Shown piece after piece: positions 52,490 to 60,985 of a stretch of 64,000 nt of DNA. The notes beneath the pieces are model-generated. The model had not been told where the DNA came from. It made no database searches and saw only the letters and a list, made by a program, of their open reading frames with translations. Each line of letters starts with the position of its first letter. The stretch's first letter is position 1. The translations under genes and the position numbers were made by a program. The DNA comes from CAVRUF01 sp963716005 (lineage in GTDB: Bacteria > Actinomycetota > Thermoleophilia > Gaiellales > Gaiellaceae), in NCBI GenBank assembly GCA_963716005.1, contig OY970285.1, positions 992,001 through 1,056,000 on the forward strand, in the 5' to 3' direction.

Positions 52490-54772
52490 TCAGGCCGTGA
52501 GCGAGCGCAGGCTGACCGCGCCGCGCATCCGGTTGTAGAGGCCGTTCCGCTTGCCGAGCGCCCGCCGCAGCCGGCGCAGCTCGCGCTGGGCCCGGGCGGC
52601 TCCCGGCTCCGCGGCCGCAGGCGGTGCGTAGCGGGCGGCCGTGAGCGCCGACACGAACGGGCCCGGATCGACGTTGAAGGCGTGCGCCGCGACGTCGCCG
52701 AGCTCACGTGGAGTCGCGCTCGGCGGCACGGTCTTCCCCTGGTCGGCGAGGTAGCCCGCCAGGTCGCGCCGACACGCAGCCGCGACCGCGCGCGGATCAC
52801 GCCGCCACAGACGGATCCGCCGCACGACGAGCTTCAGGAGGACGATCGCGACGGCCGTCCCGATGAGGAGCGCGAGCATCATCGCGATGATGCTCGTCCC
52901 GCGGTGCGAGACGACCTCGGTGACCGCGCCGGTCGCCCCGCTCGCGCCGGACTCGCGCGCCTCGAGGAGCGCCGCGCGCTCGCCGACCTCGGGAATGTCG
53001 AGGAAGGCGCCGCCGAGCGCCGCGGCCTCGCGGGCGTCGAAGCGGTCCGAGGACGGGTCGTACGCGACGTCGATCTGTCCGCGGCCCGGCGTCGGGTCGA
53101 ACGAGAGCCAGCCGACGCCCGGGAAGTAGACCTCGACCCAGGCGTGCGCGTCGTGGTCGGTGACGACCCACTCGTCGGAGCCGGACTTGTACGTGCCGCT
53201 CGTGAATCCCGCCGCGACGCGCGCCGGGATCCCGAGGTAGCGCAGCATGAGCGCCATCGTCCCGGCGAAGTGCTGGCAGTAGCCCTGCTTCGTGTCGAGG
53301 AAGGAGAGGAGTGGCTTGGTCGCGAGCTCGACCGGCGGCTGCTCCGTGTAGGAGAACCCGCCCTCGTCGCCGCGGAACCAGGAGAGGAGCGCGACCGTGG
53401 CGCCGTACGGCGTGTCCTGTCCGGCGGTCACGACTTTCGCGGTGTCGTAGACGGTGCGGTGGTCCTGCGCGTCGACCGACTCGTCGAAGAGCTGCTCCAT
53501 GTAGTCGTCGCGCCCGGGGTCGCCGAACCGCGGCAGCGCGGTTGCGTCGAGCTCGGGCTGCGCCAGCAGGTACGGGTAGATCGCGCCGGGATAGTCGGTG
53601 CCCGCCTCGGAGAGCACCTTCGGCGTCGCGTCCTCCGGGATGTAGCTCCAGACCGTGTAGCGCTCCCCCTGCTCGAGCTCGCGGTTCAGGACGACCGCCC
53701 CGTTCGTCATGAGGAGCGCTCCGTCGTCGCCCGAGGTCCGCCAGCGGACCGCCTGCGGCGACCCGAGGAGCCGGGACTCGGCGAGCGCCTCGACCTCGAC
53801 CTCCTGCTTCGTCTGGGCGCTGCGCTTCCTCGCCTCGGCCGGCAGGAACGGGTCGTCCCCGGCCGCGACGACGTCCTGGCCCGACGCGAAGCGGTTGGAC
53901 GGGTCGAGCTGCTCGATCCAGCCGGCGCCGTTGTAGACGTCGAGCGTCGTCGCGCGCCAGTAGAGGCGGCTCTGCTGCCCGGAGGCCTTGATGCGGAGCA
54001 CGGTCGTCCGCTTGTCCGGGAACCGGATGCCGCCGTAGTTGCCGTCCCACACGTAGCTCACGTCGACCGGGTCGTCCGGGCGGTCGTACGGATCCCAGCG
54101 CGACCACTTGACGAAGCCGTCCTTCGCGATCGCGTTCGTCGTGGCGCCGCCGACGGCGACGACCACGAGCGCGAGCCCGAGGATCGCGGCCGGGACGAGG
54201 CTCCGGACGCCGGGCCGGTAGAGCGCCAGGAGGGCGAGTGCCGTCCCGAGGATCAGCGAGCCGAGCACCAGGTCGCGGTTCGAGGACGGGCCGATCGAGA
54301 GCATCGTGGTCGGCCAGCCCGCGCCGAGCGCGAGGATCGCGACCGCGACGAGGATCCGCCGGGCGGCGATCGCGATTCCTGTTGCGGCCGCGAAGGCGAA
54401 GAGCGCGAAGAGGATGACGCCGTGCATCTCGACCAGCTGGACGGGGTCGAACGGGACGCGCGTGTCGAAGAATCCGAGCGCGCCCTCCTGGAACGCGTCC
54501 AGCACGGGCCCGAAGAAATCGCGGTCGTCGAACGGGCGCGCGTTCGGGAGCGAAACGCCGAATGCGACCGAGAGCGCGAGCAGCGCCGACAGCGCGGCGA
54601 TCGCCGCGACGATGTACCAGCTCCGGCGAAGCTGAACGGCCAGCGCGGGCAGGAACGCCAGGGCGATGAGGACGATCGCCTCTTCGCCCGCCGCCTCGCC
54701 GCGCTCCAGGCCGAGCCAGGCGGCGGAGATGACGACCGCGGCGAGGAGGTATCCGGTGATCGTCCTAAGCAC
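52490..54772 (-). CDS. Membrane transglutaminase-like protein (TgpA type)
   Basis: 760 residues: an N-terminal membrane block of about six helices (1-205, DUF3488-like), an extracytoplasmic part, and a transglutaminase core with catalytic Cys499 (KQGYCQHFAGTMALML), His543 (HDAHAWVEVYF) and Asp559 (SFDPTPG). Another transmembrane helix (about 630-652) and a basic cytoplasmic tail follow. Members crosslink or cleave proteins at the cell surface. The GTG overlaps the DUF58 stop by 8 bp, so it is coupled to DUF58 and MoxR. Substrate unknown. A longer upstream frame is a shadow of DUF58. Confidence 0.9.
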   Translation of the reverse strand: MLRTITGYLLAAVVISAAWLGLERGEAAGEEAIVLIALAFLPALAVQLRRSWYIVAAIAALSALLALSVAFGVSLPNARPFDDRDFFGPVLDAFQEGALGFFDTRVPFDPVQLVEMHGVILFALFAFAAATGIAIAARRILVAVAILALGAGWPTTMLSIGPSSNRDLVLGSLILGTALALLALYRPGVRSLVPAAILGLALVVVAVGGATTNAIAKDGFVKWSRWDPYDRPDDPVDVSYVWDGNYGGIRFPDKRTTVLRIKASGQQSRLYWRATTLDVYNGAGWIEQLDPSNRFASGQDVVAAGDDPFLPAEARKRSAQTKQEVEVEALAESRLLGSPQAVRWRTSGDDGALLMTNGAVVLNRELEQGERYTVWSYIPEDATPKVLSEAGTDYPGAIYPYLLAQPELDATALPRFGDPGRDDYMEQLFDESVDAQDHRTVYDTAKVVTAGQDTPYGATVALLSWFRGDEGGFSYTEQPPVELATKPLLSFLDTKQGYCQHFAGTMALMLRYLGIPARVAAGFTSGTYKSGSDEWVVTDHDAHAWVEVYFPGVGWLSFDPTPGRGQIDVAYDPSSDRFDAREAAALGGAFLDIPEVGERAALLEARESGASGATGAVTEVVSHRGTSIIAMMLALLIGTAVAIVLLKLVVRRIRLWRRDPRAVAAACRRDLAGYLADQGKTVPPSATPRELGDVAAHAFNVDPGPFVSALTAARYAPPAAAEPGAARAQRELRRLRRALGKRNGLYNRMRGAVSLRSLTA

Positions 54773-56018
54773 CGGCGGCTGCCTTCGTCTCGGGCGCCGG
54801 GATGCCGCCGGCGAGCTTCGTCGCGAGGTCGTCGCCGCGGCGCAGGACGAGGATCGGCACGCCCGCGCGGTCGAGCCGCAGGAGCTGGACGCTCGACTCG
54901 GTCGGGCCGCCGCGCTCCTCCTCCGGAATCGTGTCGTTCGCGAAGCTCGTCGGATCCACGTAGACCAGCGCCGCGCCGTGGTGGGCGAGCGTCCGCTGGA
55001 GGAGGCGGTCGACGAGCCGGGTCGTGAGCGTCGAGGTGACGACGGTGAGCTCGAGCGCGCGCGAGGCGGCGCCGGACTCGTCGGAGAGGATCGCCGACGC
55101 GGGCACGTGGCCGTTCGGCTCGACCGCGGCGAGAAGCTCGAGCGCTCCGTGCCAGTCGCCGTCAAGCGTGTGGATCCGGTGGTAGGTCGGCGACGGCGTG
55201 CTCACGATGAGCGCCGCGTGGCGGCTGCGCTTCACATGCGCGTGGAGGATCGAGCCCGCGGCGCGCAGTCCCATCTCGAACGTCGAGTCGGGCGCCTCGC
55301 CGACGAGTCCCGCCGCATCGGCGTCGAGGAAGACCGCGGCCTCGTCGCGTGGCGCGTCCTCGAGCTCCTTCACCATCAGCTCGCCGCGCCGGGCGGTCGA
55401 GGGCCAGTGCACGCGGCGCAGCGACTCGCCCGGCTCATGCTCGCGCACGCTGTGCAGCTCGAAGCCCGTGGGCCGGCGCATGATCAGCTGCCGCCCGCCG
55501 GGGGTGCGCCCGCCCGAGTCCGAGAAGATCGTCTCGAGGTCGACGAGCCGCGGGTAGACGAGCAGCGCGGCCGGGCGCGAAAGCGGGACCTCGATGCGCT
55601 CCAGGCCGAACGGATCCTCGAGGACGACCGACGACGAGGCGATCGCGTAGCGCCCGCGCGGCACGGCCGGGACGATGTAGCCGCCCGCGAGCCCGCCGGG
55701 CGAACGGCGCAGCACGGCCTCCTGCTCGCCGAGTCGCGCGATCGACTCGCGCGCGACGAGCGGAAGCGGCGGGATCCATCCCTGGACGTCCAGCTCGAGC
55801 CCGACGTGCACGTCGTCGCCCGCGAGATGCTCCCCGCGCCAGAGCGAGCGGCGCAGCCGCATCGGCCGGCGGAGCATCCGCACCCAGAGCGCCGCGGCCA
55901 CGACCGCGAGGACGAGCCCGACGGCGAGCGGGTAGAGCGCCCGGGCGCCGAACGCCCAGGCGAACACGTAGACGACCCCTCCGAGAAGGAGCAGCGACCG
56001 TCCGCGGTCGGTCAGCAC
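54765..56018 (-). CDS. DUF58 domain protein
   Basis: 417 residues: two transmembrane helices near the N-terminus (about 9-47), a beta-rich region, and the DUF58 core (GFELHSVREHEPGESLRRVHWPSTARRGELMVKELED), which has a von Willebrand A-like fold. DUF58 proteins work with MoxR ATPases and often with transglutaminases, as here. It starts 7 bp after the MoxR stop. Confidence 0.9.
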   Translation of the reverse strand: MLTDRGRSLLLLGGVVYVFAWAFGARALYPLAVGLVLAVVAAALWVRMLRRPMRLRRSLWRGEHLAGDDVHVGLELDVQGWIPPLPLVARESIARLGEQEAVLRRSPGGLAGGYIVPAVPRGRYAIASSSVVLEDPFGLERIEVPLSRPAALLVYPRLVDLETIFSDSGGRTPGGRQLIMRRPTGFELHSVREHEPGESLRRVHWPSTARRGELMVKELEDAPRDEAAVFLDADAAGLVGEAPDSTFEMGLRAAGSILHAHVKRSRHAALIVSTPSPTYHRIHTLDGDWHGALELLAAVEPNGHVPASAILSDESGAASRALELTVVTSTLTTRLVDRLLQRTLAHHGAALVYVDPTSFANDTIPEEERGGPTESSVQLLRLDRAGVPILVLRRGDDLATKLAGGIPAPETKAAAGA

Positions 56019-56025
56019 AGCGTCC

Positions 56026-57003
56026 TTACGCCGGGACCGAGGTGCTCTCGACTGCCTCGCGCACGACGTCCTCGGCGGAGAGGCCGCTCGCGCGCGCCTC
56101 GGGCCCGAGGATGAGCCGGTGCGAGAGAACCGTCGGGGCCACCGCCTTCACGTCGTCGGGGATCAGGTAGTCGCGCTGGGCGACGAGCGCCCGGGCCTTC
56201 GCGACGCGAAGCAGGTTGATGCCGGCGCGCGGGCTGGCGCCGAGGAAGAGCCGGCTGTCGCCGCGCGTCGTGTGCAGGAGCCCGACCACGTAGCGCTGGA
56301 CGCTCTCCTCCACGTACACCCGGCGCGCGTCCGCGACCGCGGCGAGCACGTCCTCGGCTCCGGCCACCGACTCGAGCTCCTCGAGCGGCTTCTCGGTGGT
56401 CTGCTCGGTGAGCATCTGCGCCTCGGCCTGGAGCGGCGGATACCCGATGGAGATCCGCATCGTGAACCGGTCGAGCTGCGCCTCGGGGAGCGGATACGTG
56501 CCCTCGTACTCGATCGGATTCTGCGTCGCCATGACGATGAACGGCGGGTCGAGCGGGTAGGTGGCGTTGTCGACCGTGACCTGGCGCTCCTGCATCGCCT
56601 CGAGCAGGGCGGCCTGGGTCTTCGGCGACGTCCGGTTGATCTCGTCGACGAGCAGCACGTTCGCGAACACCGGCCCCGGCCGGAACGCGAACTCCTGCGA
56701 GGACTGGCTGTAGACGTTCACGCCGGTGACGTCCGACGGAAGCAGGTCGGGCGTGAACTGGATCCGCGAGAACTTGAGGTCGAGCGAGCGGGCCAGCGCC
56801 TTCGCGAGCGTCGTCTTCCCCACGCCCGGGAGGTCTTCGATGATCAGGTGGCCCTCGGCGAAGAGGCACAGGACGCAGAGGTCCAGCGTCTCGTCGGGCG
56901 CGTGCATCACATGCCGGAGGTTCCCGGTGATGCGTCGCGCCAGCTCGGCGGCACGTTCGGTTTGAAGCGGCTCCGTTCGGACCCCTGTGACCGACTCTTC
57001 CAT
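56026..57003 (-). CDS. MoxR family AAA+ ATPase
   Basis: 325 residues. Walker A EDLPGVGKTTLAKALA, Walker B NVLLVDEINRTSPKTQ, sensor ATQNPIEYEGTYPLPEAQLDRF. MoxR ATPases act as chaperones that load or activate metal- or VWA-domain complexes. The ATG at 57003 has a GAAGGAGG site upstream. The downstream DUF58 and transglutaminase genes make the standard MoxR-DUF58-transglutaminase set. Confidence 0.93.
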   Translation of the reverse strand: MEESVTGVRTEPLQTERAAELARRITGNLRHVMHAPDETLDLCVLCLFAEGHLIIEDLPGVGKTTLAKALARSLDLKFSRIQFTPDLLPSDVTGVNVYSQSSQEFAFRPGPVFANVLLVDEINRTSPKTQAALLEAMQERQVTVDNATYPLDPPFIVMATQNPIEYEGTYPLPEAQLDRFTMRISIGYPPLQAEAQMLTEQTTEKPLEELESVAGAEDVLAAVADARRVYVEESVQRYVVGLLHTTRGDSRLFLGASPRAGINLLRVAKARALVAQRDYLIPDDVKAVAPTVLSHRLILGPEARASGLSAEDVVREAVESTSVPA

Positions 57004-57007
57004 GGAT

Positions 57008-58180
57008 TCAGCCTCCTTCGAGCAGTGCCCCGACTTCATCGAGGATAGCCGCGGCCACTGCGCTCTTGTCGCGCTTCGAAATCGTGCGATCTCCTTCGGG
57101 TGAGACGACGACAACCTCGTTTTGGTCAGCGTCGAATCCGATGTCCGTTCTTGATACGTCGTTGAAGACGAAAAGGGTTCCGTTCTTCCGCGCCAGCTTC
57201 TCGCGCGCCCGCGCAAGGCCCGCCTCGCCCTCGTCGGCGGCGAAGCCCACGAGGATCTGCCCGTCGCGCCTGCGCCGGCCCAGCTCTGCGAGTACGTCGT
57301 CGGTGGGCTCGAGCGTCACGTCCCACCCGTCCCCGTCCTTCGTCCGCTTCGCGTCGAGCGCCTCGGCCGGGCGGTAGTCCGCGACCGCGGCGGCCATCAG
57401 GACGATGTCCGTGTCCGAGCGGGCGAGCGCCTCGCGCGCCAGGTCGGCGGCGGTCGGCGTCTGCACGACCTCGACGTTGCCGGGCGCGGGAACGGCGAGG
57501 TTCGCGGCGAGGAGCGTCACGTCCGCCCCGCGCCGGGCCGCCTCCGCGGCGAGCGCGACGCCCATCTTCCCGGAGGAGCGGTTGCCGAGGAACCGCACCG
57601 TGTCGAGCGGCTCGCGGGTCCCGCCGGCGGTGACGAGCACCCGCTTGCCGGCGAGCGGCAGCACGGCGGGCGCGCCGAGGAGCTCGCGGCAGCGTGCGGC
57701 GATCGCCTCGGGCTCGGCCATGCGGCCGGCGCCCACCTCGCCCTCGGCCAGCTCGCCGGAGTCGGGGCCGATCAGCTCGCAGCCGCGCTCCACGACCAGC
57801 GCGGCGTTCGCCCTGGTGGCCGGGTGCTCCCACATCCGCACGTTCATCGCGGGCGCGAGCAGCACGGGCCCGCGGAACGCGAGCGCGGCCTCCGTCAGCA
57901 CCGTGTCCGCGAAGCCGTGCGCGAGCTTCGCGAGCGTCGATGCTGAAAGGGGCGCGACGACCAGCAGGTCCGCCTGCGCGAGATGCGGATAGAGATCGCG
58001 CGGCGTCTCCCGGCGCGCGAGCGCCTCGAAGGTCTCGAGCGAGACGAACCGCTCGGCGCCGGGTGTCAGGATCGGGACGACCTCGTGCCCGTCGCGCACC
58101 AGCAGGCGGACGAGCTCGCAGGCCTTGTACGCCGCGATCGACCCGGTGACGCCGACGATGACGCGCTTTGGCTCGCTCAC
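57008..58180 (-). CDS. coaBC: Bifunctional phosphopantothenoylcysteine decarboxylase/phosphopantothenate-cysteine ligase
   Basis: Two steps of coenzyme A synthesis. 390 residues: flavoprotein CoaC domain (VGVTGSIAAYKACELVRLL, PLSASTLAKLAHGFAD, APAMNVRMWEHPAT) then CoaB (VTAGGTREPLDTVRFLGNRSSGKMG, KNGTLFVFNDVSR). GTG start with a -10-like hexamer 6 nt upstream. Its place after rpoZ is typical. Intact. Confidence 0.96.
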   Translation of the reverse strand: MSEPKRVIVGVTGSIAAYKACELVRLLVRDGHEVVPILTPGAERFVSLETFEALARRETPRDLYPHLAQADLLVVAPLSASTLAKLAHGFADTVLTEAALAFRGPVLLAPAMNVRMWEHPATRANAALVVERGCELIGPDSGELAEGEVGAGRMAEPEAIAARCRELLGAPAVLPLAGKRVLVTAGGTREPLDTVRFLGNRSSGKMGVALAAEAARRGADVTLLAANLAVPAPGNVEVVQTPTAADLAREALARSDTDIVLMAAAVADYRPAEALDAKRTKDGDGWDVTLEPTDDVLAELGRRRRDGQILVGFAADEGEAGLARAREKLARKNGTLFVFNDVSRTDIGFDADQNEVVVVSPEGDRTISKRDKSAVAAAILDEVGALLEGG

Positions 58181-58186
58181 AGGCGA

Positions 58187-58192
58187 ATTGTG
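58187..58192 (-). promoter_or_regulatory. -10-like hexamer for coaBC
   Basis: CACAAT on the minus strand ends 6 nt before the coaBC GTG. It keeps the key A and final T but not the first T. Confidence 0.35.
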
Positions 58193-58221
58193 GCAGCGAA
58201 ACGCCCGCTGCGGCAGGACGG

Positions 58222-58455
58222 CTACTTCTTCGGCGTCTTGCCGGCGATCTTGCCCTGCGCGATTTCCTCGAGGGCGATCGTCAGGTAGTTCTTCGAGCGC
58301 GACTCGACGAGGGGCGGAACGACGTCCTCGAAGGCGCCCTCACCGAGCTGGTGGTGGTAGTTGTTGATCTGCCGCGCGCGCTTGGCGGCCATGATCACGA
58401 GCCCGTAGTGGGACTCGGTGCGGTTCAGAAGCTGATCGACTCTCACGGTTTCCAT
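58222..58455 (-). CDS. rpoZ: DNA-directed RNA polymerase omega subunit
   Basis: 77 residues. The conserved segment YGLVIMAAKRARQIN and the RSKNYLTIALEEIAQGKI tail fit the family. Omega helps assemble beta' into the core enzyme. It follows gmk by 14 bp; a -10 hexamer 7 nt before the ATG may give it a leaderless transcript. Confidence 0.94.
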   Translation of the reverse strand: METVRVDQLLNRTESHYGLVIMAAKRARQINNYHHQLGEGAFEDVVPPLVESRSKNYLTIALEEIAQGKIAGKTPKK

Positions 58456-58462
58456 GCGGGCC

Positions 58463-58468
58463 AGTCTA
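58463..58468 (-). promoter_or_regulatory. -10 hexamer for a leaderless rpoZ mRNA
   Basis: TAGACT on the minus strand ends 7 nt before the rpoZ ATG, in the short gmk-rpoZ gap. Confidence 0.45.
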
Positions 58469-58469
58469 C

Positions 58470-59069
58470 CTACGCGGCTGGGGCGTCCTCGCCTTCCTCC
58501 AGGCGGTCGACGAGGAGCATGAGCTCGGCCACGGCGCGCTCGACGTCGTCGTTCACGAGCACGTGCTCGAAGTCGTCCTTCTCGGCCATTTGCTTGCGCG
58601 CGAGCTCGAGCCGCTCGTCGATCTCGCCGGTCGATTCGGTCGCGCGGGCGCGGAGGCGCCGCTCGAGCTCGTCGAACGACGGCGGCGTCACGAAGATCGT
58701 CACCGCGTCGGGCCGGAGCTTCTTCACCCGCCGTGCGCCCTCCGTCTCGAGCTCGAGGATGCAGCTGCGCCCGGCGGCGAGGATCCGCTCGACCTCGCTG
58801 TTCAGCGTCCCGTACCGGTGGCCCGAGACGTAGACGACGTACTCGAGGAACTCGCCGGCCTCGATGCGCCGGAGGAACCCCTCGTGCGTCAGGAACGTGT
58901 ATTCGCGGCCGTCGACCTCGGAGTCGCGCTGCGGCCGCGTCGTCGCCGACACGGCGAGCTCGAGATCCGGACGGCGCCCGACGAGCTTGCGGATCAGCGT
59001 GCCCTTGCCGGCACCCGAAGGCCCGGTCACAACGATCAGACGGCCCCGCGCGGCGCTTGCAGGGCCCAC
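58470..59069 (-). CDS. gmk: Guanylate kinase
   Basis: 199 residues from GTG 59069. P-loop IVVTGPSGAGKGTLIRKL, SATTRPQRDSEVDGREYTFL, EFLEYVVYVSGHRYGT and LELETEGARRVKKLRPDAVTIF are typical. It makes GDP from GMP. The start is 2 nt after the mihF stop; a longer reading would overlap mihF. Confidence 0.95.
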   Translation of the reverse strand: MGPASAARGRLIVVTGPSGAGKGTLIRKLVGRRPDLELAVSATTRPQRDSEVDGREYTFLTHEGFLRRIEAGEFLEYVVYVSGHRYGTLNSEVERILAAGRSCILELETEGARRVKKLRPDAVTIFVTPPSFDELERRLRARATESTGEIDERLELARKQMAEKDDFEHVLVNDDVERAVAELMLLVDRLEEGEDAPAA

Positions 59070-59071
59070 GG

Positions 59072-59401
59072 TCAGCGGCGCAGCAGGCCCACCAGCTCCG
59101 TGCGCTGCCGCTCGGAGAGGCCGCCCACGGTCTTGGATTGACTGATCCGGCACTGGTTCAGGAACCGGGCCGCCTTCACGCGTCCGAACTTGGGAACGGC
59201 CATGAGGATGTCGACGACCTTCGCAGTCTCGACGTACTGCGGAGGCGTCGAGAGGATCTCCTCGATCTGCACGTTGCCGGCCTTCAGGTCCTTCTTCAGC
59301 TGGGCCCGCCGCACTCGGATCTCGTTCGCCCGGCGGAGCGCTTCCATCCGCTGGTCGAGCGATCGGAGCGGTGCCTGGACCTGTGTTCTCGACGCTTGCA
59401 T
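59072..59401 (-). CDS. mihF: Actinobacterial-type integration host factor (mIHF)
   Basis: 109 residues. Conserved KKDLKAGNVQIEEIL-type helix and the helix-two-turn-helix segment MAVPKFGRVKAARFLNQCRI identify the actinobacterial IHF family, unrelated to IhfA/B. It bends DNA and supports recombination and nucleoid structure. Linkage to gmk and rpoZ is the actinobacterial norm and is the best lineage marker in the window. Confidence 0.95.
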   Translation of the reverse strand: MQASRTQVQAPLRSLDQRMEALRRANEIRVRRAQLKKDLKAGNVQIEEILSTPPQYVETAKVVDILMAVPKFGRVKAARFLNQCRISQSKTVGGLSERQRTELVGLLRR

Positions 59402-59409
59402 GGCGGGCG

Positions 59410-59437
59410 ATTCTAACACCAGCGCGCCATCGCGCAA
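59410..59437 (-). promoter_or_regulatory. Promoter for a leaderless mihF mRNA
   Basis: On the minus strand TTGCGC (59432-59437) and TAGAAT (59410-59415) are 16 bp apart; the ATG is 8 nt after the -10. Confidence 0.5.
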
Positions 59438-59440
59438 GTC

Positions 59441-60320
59441 TTATGTTTGTGGTGCTTTTGCAGGCGTTTTTGTCCGTTCAGACAACAACCCGTGAGCGAT
59501 GCCACGAGCGTCCTCCGGACGGTCGAACCCGTGGGTCCGCGCCTCCTTCTCTAGCTCCACGCGCACGCGAGAGGGGGCGCCAGGATCGGCGAAGAGCACC
59601 GTTCCAAGCGCAACTGCGGACGCTCCGGCGGCGATCAACTCGAACGCGTGGCGGCCCGTTTCGACCCCGCCCATGCCGACGATCGGAAGACCCGTGGCGC
59701 GGTAGCAGCCGTACACCGCGGCGAGCGCGACGGGCCGAAGTCCGGGTCCGGAGAGGCCGCCGGTCGCGGTCGCGACGATCGGTTCGAGCGTCCGAGGATC
59801 GAGCGCGAGCCCTCGTAGTGTGTTTACAAGTGAGAGCCCGTCGGTCCCCGCACGCCGCGGCGCGAACGGCGGCGGCCGGGAGGTCCGGGAGCGTCGGCGA
59901 GAGCTTCGTGTAGAGCGGCTTCGACGTGACCGAGCGGGCCGCGATGACGATCTCCTCGGCGGTGTCGACCGGGGACTCCACGTTCGGACAGGAGACGTTC
60001 AGCTCGATCGCGGCGATGTCCTCCCGGTCGAGGCGGGCGCAGATGTCCGCGTACTCCTCGGCCGCGAAGCCGCCGACCGAGACCCAGATCGGAACGCCGA
60101 GCTCCTGGAGCCGCGGCAGGTTCTCCTCGAGGAAGCGGTCGATCCCGGGGTTCGCGAGGCCGATCGAGTTGAGCATGCCGGCGTCGGTCTCGGCGATCCG
60201 CGTCGGCGGGTTCCCTTCGCGCGGCAGCGGCGTGACCGTCTTCGTCACGAACGCGTCGAGGGACCGCGCGACGTCGGGCGCGGTGAGCGCGTCGAGACAT
60301 CCCGAGGCGTTGAGGATCAC
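59441..60320 (-). CDS. pyrD: Dihydroorotate dehydrogenase B catalytic subunit, one frameshift
   Basis: PyrD oxidises dihydroorotate to orotate; paired with PyrK it uses NAD+. Segments: LNASGCLDAL, AFVTKTVTPLPREGNPPTR, NSIGLANPGI, IELNVSCPNV (catalytic Cys) and KPLYTKLSPT. A shift near 59845 moves the frame to TDGLSLVNTLRGLAL, then GLPIVGMGGVETGRHAFELI and the C-terminus. About 293 residues. The start overlaps the pyrK stop by 4 bp. Confidence 0.92.
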
Positions 60321-60985
60321 GCGGCCCGCCTCGCTTCGAGCACCGGCCCCTCGATGCAGAGGCGCTTCAGCTGGCCGTCGATCTCGATCGCGCAGCCGTA
60401 GCAGGCGCCGTAGCCGCAGGCCATCGGCGCCTCGCAGGCGAGCTGGGCGTCGGGCGCGATCGCGGCGACCGCGTGGAGCATCGGCTCGGGGCCGCAGGCG
60501 AGTACGTCCCAGCCGGGCTCGATCAGCTCGGTCACGTACGTCGGCTCGACGACGACCTCGGCGCCGGGGATGAGCGAGGCCGCCTCGGCGAAGCGCTCGC
60601 TGCGGAAGCCGAGCACCGTCCGCGCCCGGCCGAGCTTCTCCGCCAGGTACGGGAGCGGCGCGATCCCGATGCCGCCGCCGACGAGCAGCGGGCGCTCGAC
60701 GTCGAGGCGAAAGCCGTTGCCGAGCGGGCCGAGCAGGTCGAGCGAATCGCCGGGACGACAGGCGACGAGCGCCTCCGTTCCCGGTCCGATCGGATCGACG
60801 AGGAACGCGAGCTCGCCCGGCGGCGCGAGGCAGAGGCTCATCGGCCGCGGCAGCGTCCGGCCGGGCGGCTGGAGCATGAAGAACTGGCCCGGCGCTCCCG
60901 GGTCGAGCCCGCCGCGCGCGACGCGGATGAGCGAGTACGGCCCGACCGGATCGACCGCGACGACGCTAGCCCGCGATCGCTGCAA
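60317..60985 (-). CDS. pyrK: Dihydroorotate dehydrogenase electron-transfer subunit
   Basis: About 222 residues: FAD domain (GAPGQFFMLQPP, RPMSLCL), NAD domain (LLVGGGIGIAPLPYLAEKL) and the 2Fe-2S site CEAPMACGYGACYGCAI with a later Cys in LKRLCIEG. It passes electrons from PyrD to NAD+. I chose TTG 60985, which overlaps carB by 20 bp; the start is uncertain. Confidence 0.92.
   Translation of the reverse strand: MQRSRASVVAVDPVGPYSLIRVARGGLDPGAPGQFFMLQPPGRTLPRPMSLCLAPPGELAFLVDPIGPGTEALVACRPGDSLDLLGPLGNGFRLDVERPLLVGGGIGIAPLPYLAEKLGRARTVLGFRSERFAEAASLIPGAEVVVEPTYVTELIEPGWDVLACGPEPMLHAVAAIAPDAQLACEAPMACGYGACYGCAIEIDGQLKRLCIEGPVLEARRAA

Noticed and set aside
54773..55165. N-terminal extension of the transglutaminase to 891 residues
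   Set aside because: The extra sequence is a low-complexity shadow of the DUF58 gene; the GTG at 54772 begins a proper membrane helix.
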